A stretch of DNA of 64,000 nucleotides, taken from contig NZ_BDJF01000006.1 in assembly GCF_001895205.1 (NCBI RefSeq), forward strand, positions 445,581 to 509,580. Direction: 5' to 3'. The DNA is from Vibrio injensis. GTDB taxonomy: Bacteria; Pseudomonadota; Gammaproteobacteria; Enterobacterales; Vibrionaceae. Each line of letters opens with the position of its first letter. Positions within the stretch are counted from its first letter, which is position 1. The notes under the pieces are model-generated. The model did not search any database. It was not told the origin of the DNA and saw only the letters and a list, made by a program, of their open reading frames with translations. Positions 17,322 through 26,462 of this stretch are shown here, in pieces. The position numbers were made by a program, and so were the translations under genes.

Positions 17322-18263
17322 TTATTTTTTGTTGGTCGGATTAATGTATTGGAAAGGACGCCCGATTAATGAACCTTGCGCGCCATCTTTTGCTAATCGC
17401 CGACCAAGCTCAGTCATCGCCAACCAACGATTCTCACACCAGAGAGGAGCCAACAACGTAGGACGGCGAGCGGCAGAAGAGACTCGATGATAAACCACTT
17501 CAGGTGGCGTTAAGCGAATGAGCTGGCTGGCAATCGTGACGTACTCTTCTAATGTTGGCGCAACTAACTTGCCTGCCCGCCACGCTTTGGCCATCGTACT
17601 GCCATCAACAATATGCAAGCCATGTAACTTGATACCATCGGTTCCCACTTCAACGACTTGCTGTAATGTCGCCACATTATCGCTTGCCGTTTCTTTAGGC
17701 AAGCCAACGATTAAATGAGTACAGATTTTAATACCAAGCGCTCTTGCTCTTTGAGCGATTGATTGATAACAAGCAAAATCATGGCCGCGATTAATGCGCT
17801 TTAAGGTACGATCATGTGCAGTCTGTAATCCTAGCTCTAACCAGACTTCAAATCCTTGCTGCACATAGTCATGTAACAGTTCCAATACTGCATCCGGTAC
17901 ACAATCAGGGCGAGTGCCCACACACAGACCAACAATGTGGGCATTTTGCAACGCTTGTTGATACATCGCTTTTAATACCTGAACTTCAGCATAAGTGCTG
18001 GTATAGGCTTGGAAATAAGCTAAGTATTTATTGGCACGCTGAACTTCACCCGCTCTTTCTTTTAGCTGATCAGCAATACTCTGCTTTTGCGTATGTTCAT
18101 CAACAAAAGAGGCAACATTGCAAAATGTACATCCACCTCGACCAATGGTGCCATCTCGGTTAGGACAACTAAAGCCCCCATGCAACGTCAGTTTATGGAC
18201 TTTCTCACCGTAGCGGCGTTGAAGATCTTGCCCTAATGTGTTTACTAATTGATGCAGTTGCAT
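17322..18263 (-). CDS. YhcC-type radical SAM protein (TIGR01212)
   Basis: The 313-residue protein has an Fe-S cysteine set in SCPNRDGTIGRGGCTFC (quoted from residue 32), spaced C-x11-C-x2-C rather than the usual C-x3-C-x2-C; this wide spacing is typical of the YhcC/Elp3-like branch. Other family parts are LHGGFS, YFQAYTSTYA, GTRPDCVPD and LGLQTAHDRTLKRINRGHD. The substrate is not established. In E. coli yhcC also stands beside gltB, divergently, as here. The C-terminus RPFQYINPTNKK contains no further cluster. Confidence 0.88.
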   Translation of the reverse strand: MQLHQLVNTLGQDLQRRYGEKVHKLTLHGGFSCPNRDGTIGRGGCTFCNVASFVDEHTQKQSIADQLKERAGEVQRANKYLAYFQAYTSTYAEVQVLKAMYQQALQNAHIVGLCVGTRPDCVPDAVLELLHDYVQQGFEVWLELGLQTAHDRTLKRINRGHDFACYQSIAQRARALGIKICTHLIVGLPKETASDNVATLQQVVEVGTDGIKLHGLHIVDGSTMAKAWRAGKLVAPTLEEYVTIASQLIRLTPPEVVYHRVSSAARRPTLLAPLWCENRWLAMTELGRRLAKDGAQGSLIGRPFQYINPTNKK

Positions 18264-18790
18264 AACGGATACCCAAACTATAAATACAAATAACTCTCAC
18301 TTCGATCTATGTAATTAAATTACATCGAAAGGAATAAATAGTAAGCGTATGAGGTAGATACCGCGTGGTGCAAAATCAATAAACATTCATTAAATCTGCA
18401 TTTAGCTAACTTTGTTTGAAAAATGTTGCGCTGATTATGCAGATGTTGAGAAAAAGGCGCAAAAAAGACCGAGTTTTTCATTGCATTTACGGCTAACAAA
18501 ATTGTAGGATAGTTACAGTTTCATGATGATTTTTGTTTGTTTTATTACAAATAAGCTCAAGAAACGTCGGCGATATTCCATTCCTACCTATATAAACCAC
18601 TATAAAATGTGGTTAAACAGAGGAATATCACTAAGGATTGTTTTTCTCACACTATATATTTCCTGTGAGAGACGGAAGGGATGCGAGTCGGTCAGCATAG
18701 ATCGATTTAAATGGATAACAATAAGGATAGATGCAGTGCTGGGGCTTGCCTTGGCTTGCTTGTGTCCAACTGAACTGGAAGGATGTATCT
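18264..18790. other. 527-bp region between yhcC and gltB
   Basis: The divergent promoters must lie here. A perfect 17-bp palindrome (ATGTAATTAAATTACAT) is at 18309-18325. No convincing gene is seen: a 92-codon + frame from 18523 runs into gltB in another frame and has no recognisable features. An in-frame ATG at 18731 upstream of gltB has AAGGA only 3 bases away and is less likely the start than 18791. Confidence 0.55.
18309..18325. promoter_or_regulatory. 17-bp perfect palindrome, possible operator
   Basis: ATGTAATT-A-AATTACAT is symmetric about 18317. It lies 46 bp upstream of the yhcC start and 466 bp upstream of gltB. No regulator can be named. Confidence 0.35.
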
Positions 18791-21700
18791 ATGGTAAATA
18801 GAGAACAAAGTTCGCAAGGTCTGTATACGCCAGAACTCGAGCATGACGCTTGCGGCATCGGTTTTGTTGCTCACCTCAAAAACCGTAAATCACACCATGT
18901 CGTGACTCAAGCCCTAGATATGCTAGCGCGAATGGAACACCGTGGTGGACAAGGTTGTGACCCTTGTAGCGGTGACGGAGCTGGTATTTTACTGCAGAAA
19001 CCTCACGAATTCCTATTAGAGGAAGCGGTAAAATTGGGGATTAAGCTGCCATCATTTGACCAATACGGTGTCGGTGTCATCTTGTTTCCAAGGGATGAGC
19101 ACAAACGCGCTCAATGCCGTGATATTTTAGAGCGCAATGCTAAACGTCTTGATCTTGATGTTCTTGGCTATCGTAAACTGCCAACCGACAATAGCATGCT
19201 CGGTGCCGATCCACTCAGTACTGAACCTTATTTTGAACATGTTTTCATCTCAGCAGGTCCAGGAAGTACGCCGCAAGAATTGGAACGCAAACTCTACGTA
19301 CTACGTAACTATACGGTTCGCGTTTGTCTCGAAAGCGTTTCTAATATTGGCGATGATTTTTATATCAACTCGCTCTCCTATAAAACGCTGGTTTACAAAG
19401 GCCAGTTAACCACTGAGCAAGTTCCGCAATATTTTCTCGATCTACAAAACCCAACCATGGTTACCGCTTTGGCGTTGGTGCATTCACGTTTTTCCACCAA
19501 TACCTTCCCAAGATGGCGTTTAGCGCAGCCGTTTCGTTACATTGCTCATAATGGCGAGATCAATACCGTACGCGGTAACTTGAACTGGATGAAAGCACGC
19601 GAAGCTATCTTACAATCCAATCTCTTTACCCAAGCAGAAATTGATATGCTGCTACCTGTCTGTCAGGAAGGTGCTTCCGACTCAGCTAACTTTGATATGG
19701 TGTTAGAGTTATTGGTGCTATCGGGCCGAACTCTGCCACACGCATTGATGATGATGATCCCCGAAGCGTGGCAAGAAAACAAAACCATGGATCCCAAGCG
19801 TCGTGCCTTTTATCAATATCATGCCAATATCATGGAACCATGGGATGGCCCAGCCTCAGTATGCTTTACCGATGGTGTTCAAGTTGGTGCAACCTTAGAT
19901 AGAAACGGCCTACGTCCCTCTCGCTATACCGTCACTAAAGACGACTTTTTGATCATGGCGTCTGAATCTGGCGTGGTAGAAATTGATCCAACTAATGTCG
20001 AATATCGTGGTCGCCTACAGCCCGGACGCATCTTTGTTGCCGATCTTGAACAAGGGCGAATCATCTCAGATGAAGAAGTCAAAGATGGCATCGCTAACGC
20101 ACAGCCTTATGAGAAATGGGTAGAAGACAACTTACTGAGCCTGAAAAAGCTGCCCGAAGCCGATAACGTGCACAGTCAACCTTCACCAGAGCGTCTGCTT
20201 CATCGTCAGCAAGCGTTTGGCGTCAGTAGTGAAGAAGTCAACGACATTATCTTTACCTTGGCTGAAACGGGTTACGAGCCTCTTGGCTCAATGGGAGCCG
20301 ATTGGCCGGTGGCGGTGCTGTCGCATCAGTCTCAGCACTTATCGAACTACTTTAAACAGTTGTTTGCGCAGGTAACCAACCCGCCGATCGACCCGATCCG
20401 TGAGCGGATGGTGATGTCGCTCAATACTTATATTGGCCGCGATCAAAACCTACTCGCTGAGTCTCCAGTTCATTGTCGTAAAGTCGAACTAGAATCACCG
20501 GTGATTTCCAACGCTGAATTAGAAAAGCTGCGCGCCATTGATAACGAGCACCTGCAAGCCAAAACACTGGATATTGTTTTTCAAGCCAGTGAAGAGCCCG
20601 GCAAACTTGAGCGAGCATTAAAACGTATCTGTCAGTACGCTGAAGATGCGGTGATCGATGGCTATTCCATCATTCTCCTTACCGACCGCGCGGTAAACTC
20701 TAACCATGCTGCAATTCCAGCAATGCTGGCCGTTGGCGCTGTCCACCATCATCTGATCCGTAAAGGACTACGCTCTAAGTGCGGCATCGTGGTTGAAACT
20801 GGGGATGCGCGCGAAACTCACCATTTTGCCACCTTAGTCGGTTATGGTGCTAATGCGGTGAACCCTTATTTAGTGGTCGAAACCATTGTTGACTTACAGC
20901 GTCGCAATAAGCTGGATGCTAACGTTGAGGTGAACAAATATTTCGAAAACTATCGTAAAGGGATCAACGCAGGCCTATTGAAAATTTTCTCCAAAATGGG
21001 CATCTCGACTTTACAGTCCTACCATGGCGCACAGATCTTTGAAGCATTAGGGATCAGCAAATCCGTGGTAGACAAATACTTCACTGGTACAGTGACCCGT
21101 ATTCAGGGTTTAACGTTAGATGATATTGCCAAAGAAGTGGTGGTTCGCCATCGCATTGGTTATCCGACGCGTGAAATCCCGTTACAAATGCTCGATGTTG
21201 GTGGTGTCTATCAGTGGAAACAGCGTGGTGAAAAACACCTATTTAACCCAGAAACCATCCATTTACTGCAACACTCGACTCGTCACAAAGATTATCAACA
21301 GTTCAAGCAGTATGCAGCCGCTGTGGATAGCCAAGGGGATAAAGCAGTAACCCTGCGTAGTCAGCTTGATTTTATTAAAAATCCTGCAGGCTCTATTGCG
21401 ATTGAAGAGGTCGAACCGGTATCGAGCATTGTAAAACGCTTTGCTACTGGCGCAATGTCGTTCGGATCAATTTCTCATGAAGCGCACTCAACATTAGCAG
21501 TAGCCATGAACCGTTTGGGCGCACGCTCCAACTCTGGTGAAGGGGGGGAAGATCCCGCGCGTTTCATTCGTAAAGAGAATGGCGACTGGGAACGTTCAGC
21601 CATTAAACAGGTGGCTTCTGGACGCTTTGGGGTTACCTCTTACTATTTGACCAACTGCGACGAAATTCAGATCAAAATGGCGCAAGGGGCTAAGCCAGGA

Positions 21701-23332
21701 GAAGGCGGCCAGCTACCGGGAGATAAAGTCGATGATTGGATTGGTGCAACTCGCCACTCAACGCCAGGGGTTGGCTTAATTTCGCCGCCACCGCATCATG
21801 ACATCTACTCCATTGAAGATTTGGCGCAGCTGATTTTTGACTTGAAAAATGCCAACCGTAAAGGGCGAGTCAACGTTAAATTGGTCTCTGAAGCCGGCGT
21901 GGGCACTATCGCTTCTGGTGTTGCTAAAGCAAAAGCCGATGTGGTGCTGATTGCAGGCCATGACGGGGGAACTGGCGCGTCGCCTATTTCATCGATTCGT
22001 CATACTGGTTTACCGTGGGAACTCGGTCTGGCTGAAACCCATCAGACACTACTTAAAAACGGTTTACGTAACCGCATCGTGGTACAAGCGGATGGACAGA
22101 TGAAAACCCCGCGCGATATCGCTATCGCTACTTTGCTAGGGGCCGAAGAATGGGGCGTTGCTACCGCCGCCTTAGTGGTGGAGGGTTGCATCATGATGCG
22201 TAAGTGTCATAAAAACACCTGCCCAGTCGGTATCGCAACTCAAAACAAAACCTTACGTGAACGCTTTGATGGCCGCGTGGAAGATGTGGTGACTTTCTTC
22301 CAATATATGGCACAAGGCCTACGGGAAATCATGGCCGAGCTTGGTTTTCGCACCATTGATGAGATGGTAGGGCAAGCGCAAAAACTCAAATTACGTGATG
22401 ATGTGGGCCACTGGAAATACAAAAACCTCGACCTTTCTCCCCTGCTCTATCTTGAGCCAGCCCGTGAAGGGGATGGTATTTATTGCCAAAGCGCGCAAAA
22501 TCACAACTTGGAGCATGTCCTCGACCGTCAATTAATCCAGTTAGCGAAACCAGCGCTTGAACAAGGCTTAGCGGTGAATGCCGAACTGCCGATCATCAAT
22601 ACCGATCGCAGTACTGGCACCATGCTGTCGAACGAAATTTGTAAAGTCTACCAAGATCAAGGGCTACCTCAGCCAATGACGGTTAAATTTAACGGTAGTG
22701 CTGGGCAATCGTTTGGCGCTTTCTTGACCAAAGGCGTCCATTTTGAAGTCGAAGGTGATGCCAACGACTACTGGGGTAAAGGCTTATCAGGCGGTACGTT
22801 AGTACTTTATCCTAACCGCAATGCCAGCTTAATTGCAGAAGATAATATCGTGGTTGGTAACGTCTGTTTCTACGGCGCTACCTCTGGTGAATCTTATATT
22901 CGAGGCTTAGCGGGTGAACGTTTCTGCGTGCGTAACTCTGGCGCTAAAGTGGTCGTAGAAGGTGTCGGCGATCATGGCTGTGAGTACATGACCGGCGGTA
23001 TTGCGGTGATCCTTGGTTCAACCGGACGTAACTTTGCCGCGGGTATGAGTGGCGGTATCGCTTATGTGTGGGATAAAGCGGGTGATTTTTCACAAAAACT
23101 CAACGCTGAGCTGGTCGATCTTGACCCTATCGAAGCGGAAGATAAAGCGCTGTTAAAAGAAATGTTGACTAAACACGTTCAATTCACAGGAAGTGAAGTG
23201 GCACAAACATTCCTCGATAATTTTGAGCAAAGCTTAGCCACGATGGTGAAAGTCATGCCTCGTGACTATAAAGCCGTACTTGAAAAACGTAAGGAAGCCG
23301 CAGCGGCAATGGAAAAAGCGGAGGCTGTATAA
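18791..23332 (+). CDS. gltB: Glutamate synthase (NADPH) large chain
   Basis: GltB transfers the amide of glutamine to 2-oxoglutarate, giving two glutamates. The 1513-residue chain starts with a short 20-residue propeptide; Cys21 (HDACGIGF) would become the N-terminal nucleophile of the glutaminase domain. Following parts are the FMN barrel (GAMSFGSISHEAH, SGEGGEDPAR, QGAKPGEGGQLPG, AGHDGGTGASP), a 3Fe-4S motif C-x5-C-x4-C in CIMMRKCHKNTCPVG, and the C-terminal GXGXG helix. ATG 18791 has GGAAGGA 7 bases upstream; the frame is open back to 18731. Its stop shares one base with the gltD start (TAATG). Confidence 0.97.
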   Translation: MVNREQSSQGLYTPELEHDACGIGFVAHLKNRKSHHVVTQALDMLARMEHRGGQGCDPCSGDGAGILLQKPHEFLLEEAVKLGIKLPSFDQYGVGVILFPRDEHKRAQCRDILERNAKRLDLDVLGYRKLPTDNSMLGADPLSTEPYFEHVFISAGPGSTPQELERKLYVLRNYTVRVCLESVSNIGDDFYINSLSYKTLVYKGQLTTEQVPQYFLDLQNPTMVTALALVHSRFSTNTFPRWRLAQPFRYIAHNGEINTVRGNLNWMKAREAILQSNLFTQAEIDMLLPVCQEGASDSANFDMVLELLVLSGRTLPHALMMMIPEAWQENKTMDPKRRAFYQYHANIMEPWDGPASVCFTDGVQVGATLDRNGLRPSRYTVTKDDFLIMASESGVVEIDPTNVEYRGRLQPGRIFVADLEQGRIISDEEVKDGIANAQPYEKWVEDNLLSLKKLPEADNVHSQPSPERLLHRQQAFGVSSEEVNDIIFTLAETGYEPLGSMGADWPVAVLSHQSQHLSNYFKQLFAQVTNPPIDPIRERMVMSLNTYIGRDQNLLAESPVHCRKVELESPVISNAELEKLRAIDNEHLQAKTLDIVFQASEEPGKLERALKRICQYAEDAVIDGYSIILLTDRAVNSNHAAIPAMLAVGAVHHHLIRKGLRSKCGIVVETGDARETHHFATLVGYGANAVNPYLVVETIVDLQRRNKLDANVEVNKYFENYRKGINAGLLKIFSKMGISTLQSYHGAQIFEALGISKSVVDKYFTGTVTRIQGLTLDDIAKEVVVRHRIGYPTREIPLQMLDVGGVYQWKQRGEKHLFNPETIHLLQHSTRHKDYQQFKQYAAAVDSQGDKAVTLRSQLDFIKNPAGSIAIEEVEPVSSIVKRFATGAMSFGSISHEAHSTLAVAMNRLGARSNSGEGGEDPARFIRKENGDWERSAIKQVASGRFGVTSYYLTNCDEIQIKMAQGAKPGEGGQLPGDKVDDWIGATRHSTPGVGLISPPPHHDIYSIEDLAQLIFDLKNANRKGRVNVKLVSEAGVGTIASGVAKAKADVVLIAGHDGGTGASPISSIRHTGLPWELGLAETHQTLLKNGLRNRIVVQADGQMKTPRDIAIATLLGAEEWGVATAALVVEGCIMMRKCHKNTCPVGIATQNKTLRERFDGRVEDVVTFFQYMAQGLREIMAELGFRTIDEMVGQAQKLKLRDDVGHWKYKNLDLSPLLYLEPAREGDGIYCQSAQNHNLEHVLDRQLIQLAKPALEQGLAVNAELPIINTDRSTGTMLSNEICKVYQDQGLPQPMTVKFNGSAGQSFGAFLTKGVHFEVEGDANDYWGKGLSGGTLVLYPNRNASLIAEDNIVVGNVCFYGATSGESYIRGLAGERFCVRNSGAKVVVEGVGDHGCEYMTGGIAVILGSTGRNFAAGMSGGIAYVWDKAGDFSQKLNAELVDLDPIEAEDKALLKEMLTKHVQFTGSEVAQTFLDNFEQSLATMVKVMPRDYKAVLEKRKEAAAAMEKAEAV

Positions 23333-24801
23333 TGGGTAAAGCAACTGGATTTTTAGAGTTTGGTCGAGAGCTGCCAAAAAAGATCGACCCAGCAGAGCGA
23401 ATTAAACACAATCATGAATTTGTGCTCAATAAAGAATTTGGCCAAAAAATCAACCAACAAGCAGCACGTTGCATGGACTGTGGGGTGCCGTTTTGTCATA
23501 GCGGCTGCCCAATCGGCAACATCATTCCTGAATTTAATGATGCGGTCTATCGTGATAGTTGGCAAGAAGCTTGGCAAATCTTAAGCTCAACCAATAACTT
23601 CCCTGAATTTACTGGTCGAGTATGCCCAGCCCCTTGCGAAACTGCTTGTGTGCTAGGTATCAATCAAGATCCCATTACTATCTGTAATATTGAGAAAACC
23701 ATTGTTGAACGGGCTTATCAAGAAGGCTATGCCAAGCCGAAAACGCCTCGTTCTCGTACTGGTAAAAAGGTCGCGATCATCGGCTCTGGGCCAGCGGGAT
23801 TAGCCGCCGCTGAGCAATTAAACAGCGCAGGCCATCAGGTCACCGTGTTTGAGCGGGATGAAAAAATCGGTGGCTTACTGCGTTTCGGCATCCCTGATTT
23901 TAAACTCAGCATGGCCGTGATTGATCGCAAACTCGATCTCATGGCTCAAGCGGGGGTTGAATTTGTGGTGAATGCTCATGTGGGGGTTGATATTAACGCT
24001 CAGCAGCTGCGCCAAGAGTTTGATGCAATTTTGCTGACTGGCGGCTCCACCGTGCCACGTGATTTACCTATCCCGGGACGCGATTTACAAGGCGTTTACT
24101 TTGCAATGCAATTCCTCGGACAAAATAATCGCCGCGCTAACAATATGGATCTTAAAGGTGAAGAGATTCACGCCAAAGGCAAACATGTGGTGGTCATTGG
24201 TGGTGGCGATACCGGTTCAGACTGTGTCGGTACATCTAATCGCCATGGTGCAGCAAGCATTACTCAAGTCGAGATCATGCCAATGCCACCAGAAAAACGC
24301 CCAGCTAATATGCCATGGCCACAATATCCGATGATTTTACGCACGTCGACTTCCCATGAAGAAGGCTGCGAAAGACATTGGAATATTCTGACTAAAGAAT
24401 TCATTGGCAACGATCAAGGTCAAGTAACTGGACTAAGAATTGCCGATATTGTTTGGCAAGAGGCCGCGCCGGGTCAACGCCCAGAATTTCGCGAAGTGGC
24501 AGGCACAGAACGTGTCATCCCTTGTGATATGGCGTTTCTCGCGATGGGCTTTTTACATCCAGAGCCACATGGTGTACTCGCTCAGTTAGCGATAAAACTC
24601 GATGATCGCGGTAACGTCGCGACAGATAACTTTGCCACCAATCAAAAAGGGGTCTTTGCCGCTGGCGACATGCGCACTGGTCAATCACTGGTTGTACGCT
24701 GCATCAATGAAGGCCGTGAATCTGCCAGAGCGATTGATGCTTACTTGATGGGCAATACGCATCTTGAATCGATCAATGATTCTTTAATGTTATCGGCGTA
24801 A
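23332..24801 (+). CDS. gltD: Glutamate synthase (NADPH) small chain
   Basis: GltD feeds electrons from NADPH through FAD and two 4Fe-4S clusters to GltB. The 489-residue product has N-terminal cluster cysteines (CMDCGVPFCHSGCPIGN, then CPAPCETACVLG), an FAD Rossmann fold (VAIIGSGPAGLAAAEQL) and an NADPH fold (VVVIGGGDTGSDCVG). Its end has the FAD site FAAGDMRTGQSLVV. The ATG overlaps the gltB stop by one base, so the two subunits are coupled. A long ERIC and a terminator follow. Confidence 0.97.
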   Translation: MGKATGFLEFGRELPKKIDPAERIKHNHEFVLNKEFGQKINQQAARCMDCGVPFCHSGCPIGNIIPEFNDAVYRDSWQEAWQILSSTNNFPEFTGRVCPAPCETACVLGINQDPITICNIEKTIVERAYQEGYAKPKTPRSRTGKKVAIIGSGPAGLAAAEQLNSAGHQVTVFERDEKIGGLLRFGIPDFKLSMAVIDRKLDLMAQAGVEFVVNAHVGVDINAQQLRQEFDAILLTGGSTVPRDLPIPGRDLQGVYFAMQFLGQNNRRANNMDLKGEEIHAKGKHVVVIGGGDTGSDCVGTSNRHGAASITQVEIMPMPPEKRPANMPWPQYPMILRTSTSHEEGCERHWNILTKEFIGNDQGQVTGLRIADIVWQEAAPGQRPEFREVAGTERVIPCDMAFLAMGFLHPEPHGVLAQLAIKLDDRGNVATDNFATNQKGVFAAGDMRTGQSLVVRCINEGRESARAIDAYLMGNTHLESINDSLMLSA

Positions 24802-24811
24802 ACGTTTTATC

Positions 24812-25011
24812 TATACCCAAACAACTTGGAGTTGCAGGTAGGCGGCAAGTGAGCGACAAATTTGTCTGGAACAAATTTGAACAGCCGTAGGCTGGCCTTT
24901 GGTGAGAGCCACGGATGGCTCTCATAATCCCCATTAGCATAGATAGACTATGTGATTGGGGCGAACGAACGCAGCCAACACCCCTGCAGCTTCAAGTAGG
25001 AAGGGGATATA
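24812..25011. repeat. ERIC element with 74-bp insertion
   Basis: The ends match the ERIC at 6225-6352 almost base for base, but about 74 bp (24854-24927) are inserted in the left half after GGCGGCAAGTGAG. The insert holds three small inverted repeats: CAAATTTGT/ACAAATTTG, CAGCC/GGCTG and GAGAGCCA/TGGCTCTC. Long ERIC copies with inserts of about 70 bp are known in enterobacteria and vibrios. Confidence 0.85.
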
Positions 25012-25037
25012 CCCAAACCGCTTTGGGTTGCAGGTAG
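25008..25037 (+). repeat. Solo 30-nt ERIC left arm, abutting the full copy
   Basis: TATACCCAAAC, nine variable bases, then TTGCAGGTAG. It begins inside the last TATA of the long ERIC, so the two are head-to-tail and share four bases. The rest of the element is missing. Confidence 0.6.
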
Positions 25038-25049
25038 AAAGAGATTTTC

Positions 25050-25080
25050 AAAGGCTAACACCCAGTGTTAGCCTTTTTTA
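25050..25080 (+). terminator. Terminator of gltBD
   Basis: AAAGGCTAACA pairs with TGTTAGCCTTT, with a 5-nt loop and a run of seven T. It is 250 bp past the gltD stop, after the ERIC elements. Confidence 0.82.
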
Positions 25081-25233
25081 TCAGTAACATCGCTCAATCT
25101 TAGCGTTCTTCGTCCCCAAACTAGAAAAATCATCAGCTTAATCAGCCAAAGATCGTCAATCATCCGTATAATGGGTTGTCCTCAGCGGAAAATATCAGCT
25201 ATGCTCAAATTTTATTCGCCATAGGAAAATGTC

Positions 25234-25662
25234 GTGAAGCCATTCATTATTATCGGGTTATCACTCCTTGTCATTGCTTGTAGCCGAGGTATTTCATCTA
25301 ATATGACCGATCGAACAGCGAGCCTGTGTGGCAATAAACCTAACTGCGTATCGACGGAAGAATCCAGAGACAAGTTTTCTGTGGCACCGTTTATCCTGCG
25401 CCCAGGTGTGACGCTCAATCAAATTGAGCGTATTGCGTTAACCTTACCCGGCGCTGAAGTTGTTGAAAAGACAGACGATTACTTGCGAATTGAATGCACT
25501 ACCCGAGTATTACGCTTTGTTGATGATTTGGAACTTAAACTACAGCATGATCAATTAAAAGTTCGTTCAGAGTCTCGAGTTGGCTATAGCGATTTTGGCG
25601 TTAATCGCCGCAGAGTTGAAACATTACGTGAAAAAATGACCTCCGCGGGTTTGTTGCAATAA
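25234..25662 (+). CDS. DUF1499 lipoprotein
   Basis: The 142-residue product starts MKPFIIIGLSLLVIACSRG, with lipidated Cys16. The mature part contains SLCGNKPNCVSTEE, the Cys-containing opening typical of DUF1499 proteins, and the DUF1499-like end FGVNRRRVETLREKM. Function is unknown. The start is GTG at 25234 with AGGAAA about 6 bases upstream; no ATG fits the signal peptide. It is a single gene, 95 bp before mtnN. Confidence 0.8.
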   Translation: MKPFIIIGLSLLVIACSRGISSNMTDRTASLCGNKPNCVSTEESRDKFSVAPFILRPGVTLNQIERIALTLPGAEVVEKTDDYLRIECTTRVLRFVDDLELKLQHDQLKVRSESRVGYSDFGVNRRRVETLREKMTSAGLLQ

Positions 25663-25756
25663 CGCATTCATCGCTGGCATTTTTAGTTAACCTCGATCAA
25701 TCCTCGTTGAGCATGATAAACTGCAGCGATTTTTATCCATTGAAAAGAGACATAAA

Positions 25757-26452
25757 ATGAAAATTGGCATCATCGGCGCGATGCAACAAGAAGTCGCCAT
25801 TTTAAAAGACGCTCTCGAACAACGCCAAGAAATCAGTCAAGGTGGCTGCACCTATTACAGCGGTAAGCTGTATGGTGTTGAAGTTATCTTGCTTCAATCT
25901 GGGATCGGTAAAGTATCAGCCGCTGTTGGTACAGCATTATTGCTCAGTCAATACCAACCTGATGTTGTGATTAACACAGGCTCTGCGGGCGGTTTCGATT
26001 CTAGTTTAACTATGGGCGATGTGGTCATTTCTAGCGAAGTTCGTCACCATGACGCTGATGTGACTGCTTTTGGTTATGAAATCGGACAAATGGCTGGTCA
26101 ACCCGCCGCTTTCATTGCCGATGAAAAACTCATGTCAGTGGCTGAACAAGCTCTGCAAACCATGGATAACAAACACGCAGTTCGCGGCCTGATTTGCACT
26201 GGCGATGCCTTTGTTTGCAGCGAAGAAAAACAAAACTTTATTCGTCAACATTTCCCAACCGCAGTAGCGGTGGAAATGGAAGCCGCTGCAATTGCCCAAA
26301 CTTGTCATCAATTTGGTGTACCCTTTGTCGTGGTGCGTGCTATTTCTGATGTCGCAGATAAAGCTTCGCCACTCTCTTTTGATGAGTTTTTGCCGCTAGC
26401 CGCACAAAGCTCTTCAGCGATGGTGCTAAAAATGGTTGAACTACTAAAGTAG
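25757..26452 (+). CDS. mtnN: 5'-methylthioadenosine/S-adenosylhomocysteine nucleosidase
   Basis: MtnN removes adenine from MTA and SAH, recycling methionine and supplying the precursor of autoinducer-2. The 231-residue product has Glu12 (MQQEVAIL), the phosphate/ribose region [10 protein letters not shown], and the catalytic pair Glu175 (VEMEAAAIA) and Asp198 (AISDVADK). It heads a compact set with a CbiB-like gene (10 bp gap), btuF and then a YadS homologue; E. coli keeps the order mtn-btuF-yadS. Confidence 0.97.
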   Translation: MKIGIIGAMQQEVAILKDALEQRQEISQGGCTYYSGKLYGVEVILLQSGIGKVSAAVGTALLLSQYQPDVVINTGSAGGFDSSLTMGDVVISSEVRHHDADVTAFGYEIGQMAGQPAAFIADEKLMSVAEQALQTMDNKHAVRGLICTGDAFVCSEEKQNFIRQHFPTAVAVEMEAAAIAQTCHQFGVPFVVVRAISDVADKASPLSFDEFLPLAAQSSSAMVLKMVELLK

Positions 26453-26462
26453 CCTGTTGTTC

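Noticed and set aside
18731..18790. Earlier in-frame ATG of gltB at 18731
   Set aside because: It would add 20 residues before the propeptide; its AAGGA is only 3 bases away, whereas 18791 has GGAAGGA at 7 bases.
18523..18801. 92-codon + frame upstream of gltB
   Set aside because: It runs into the gltB start in another frame and has no recognisable domain or good start; most likely chance.
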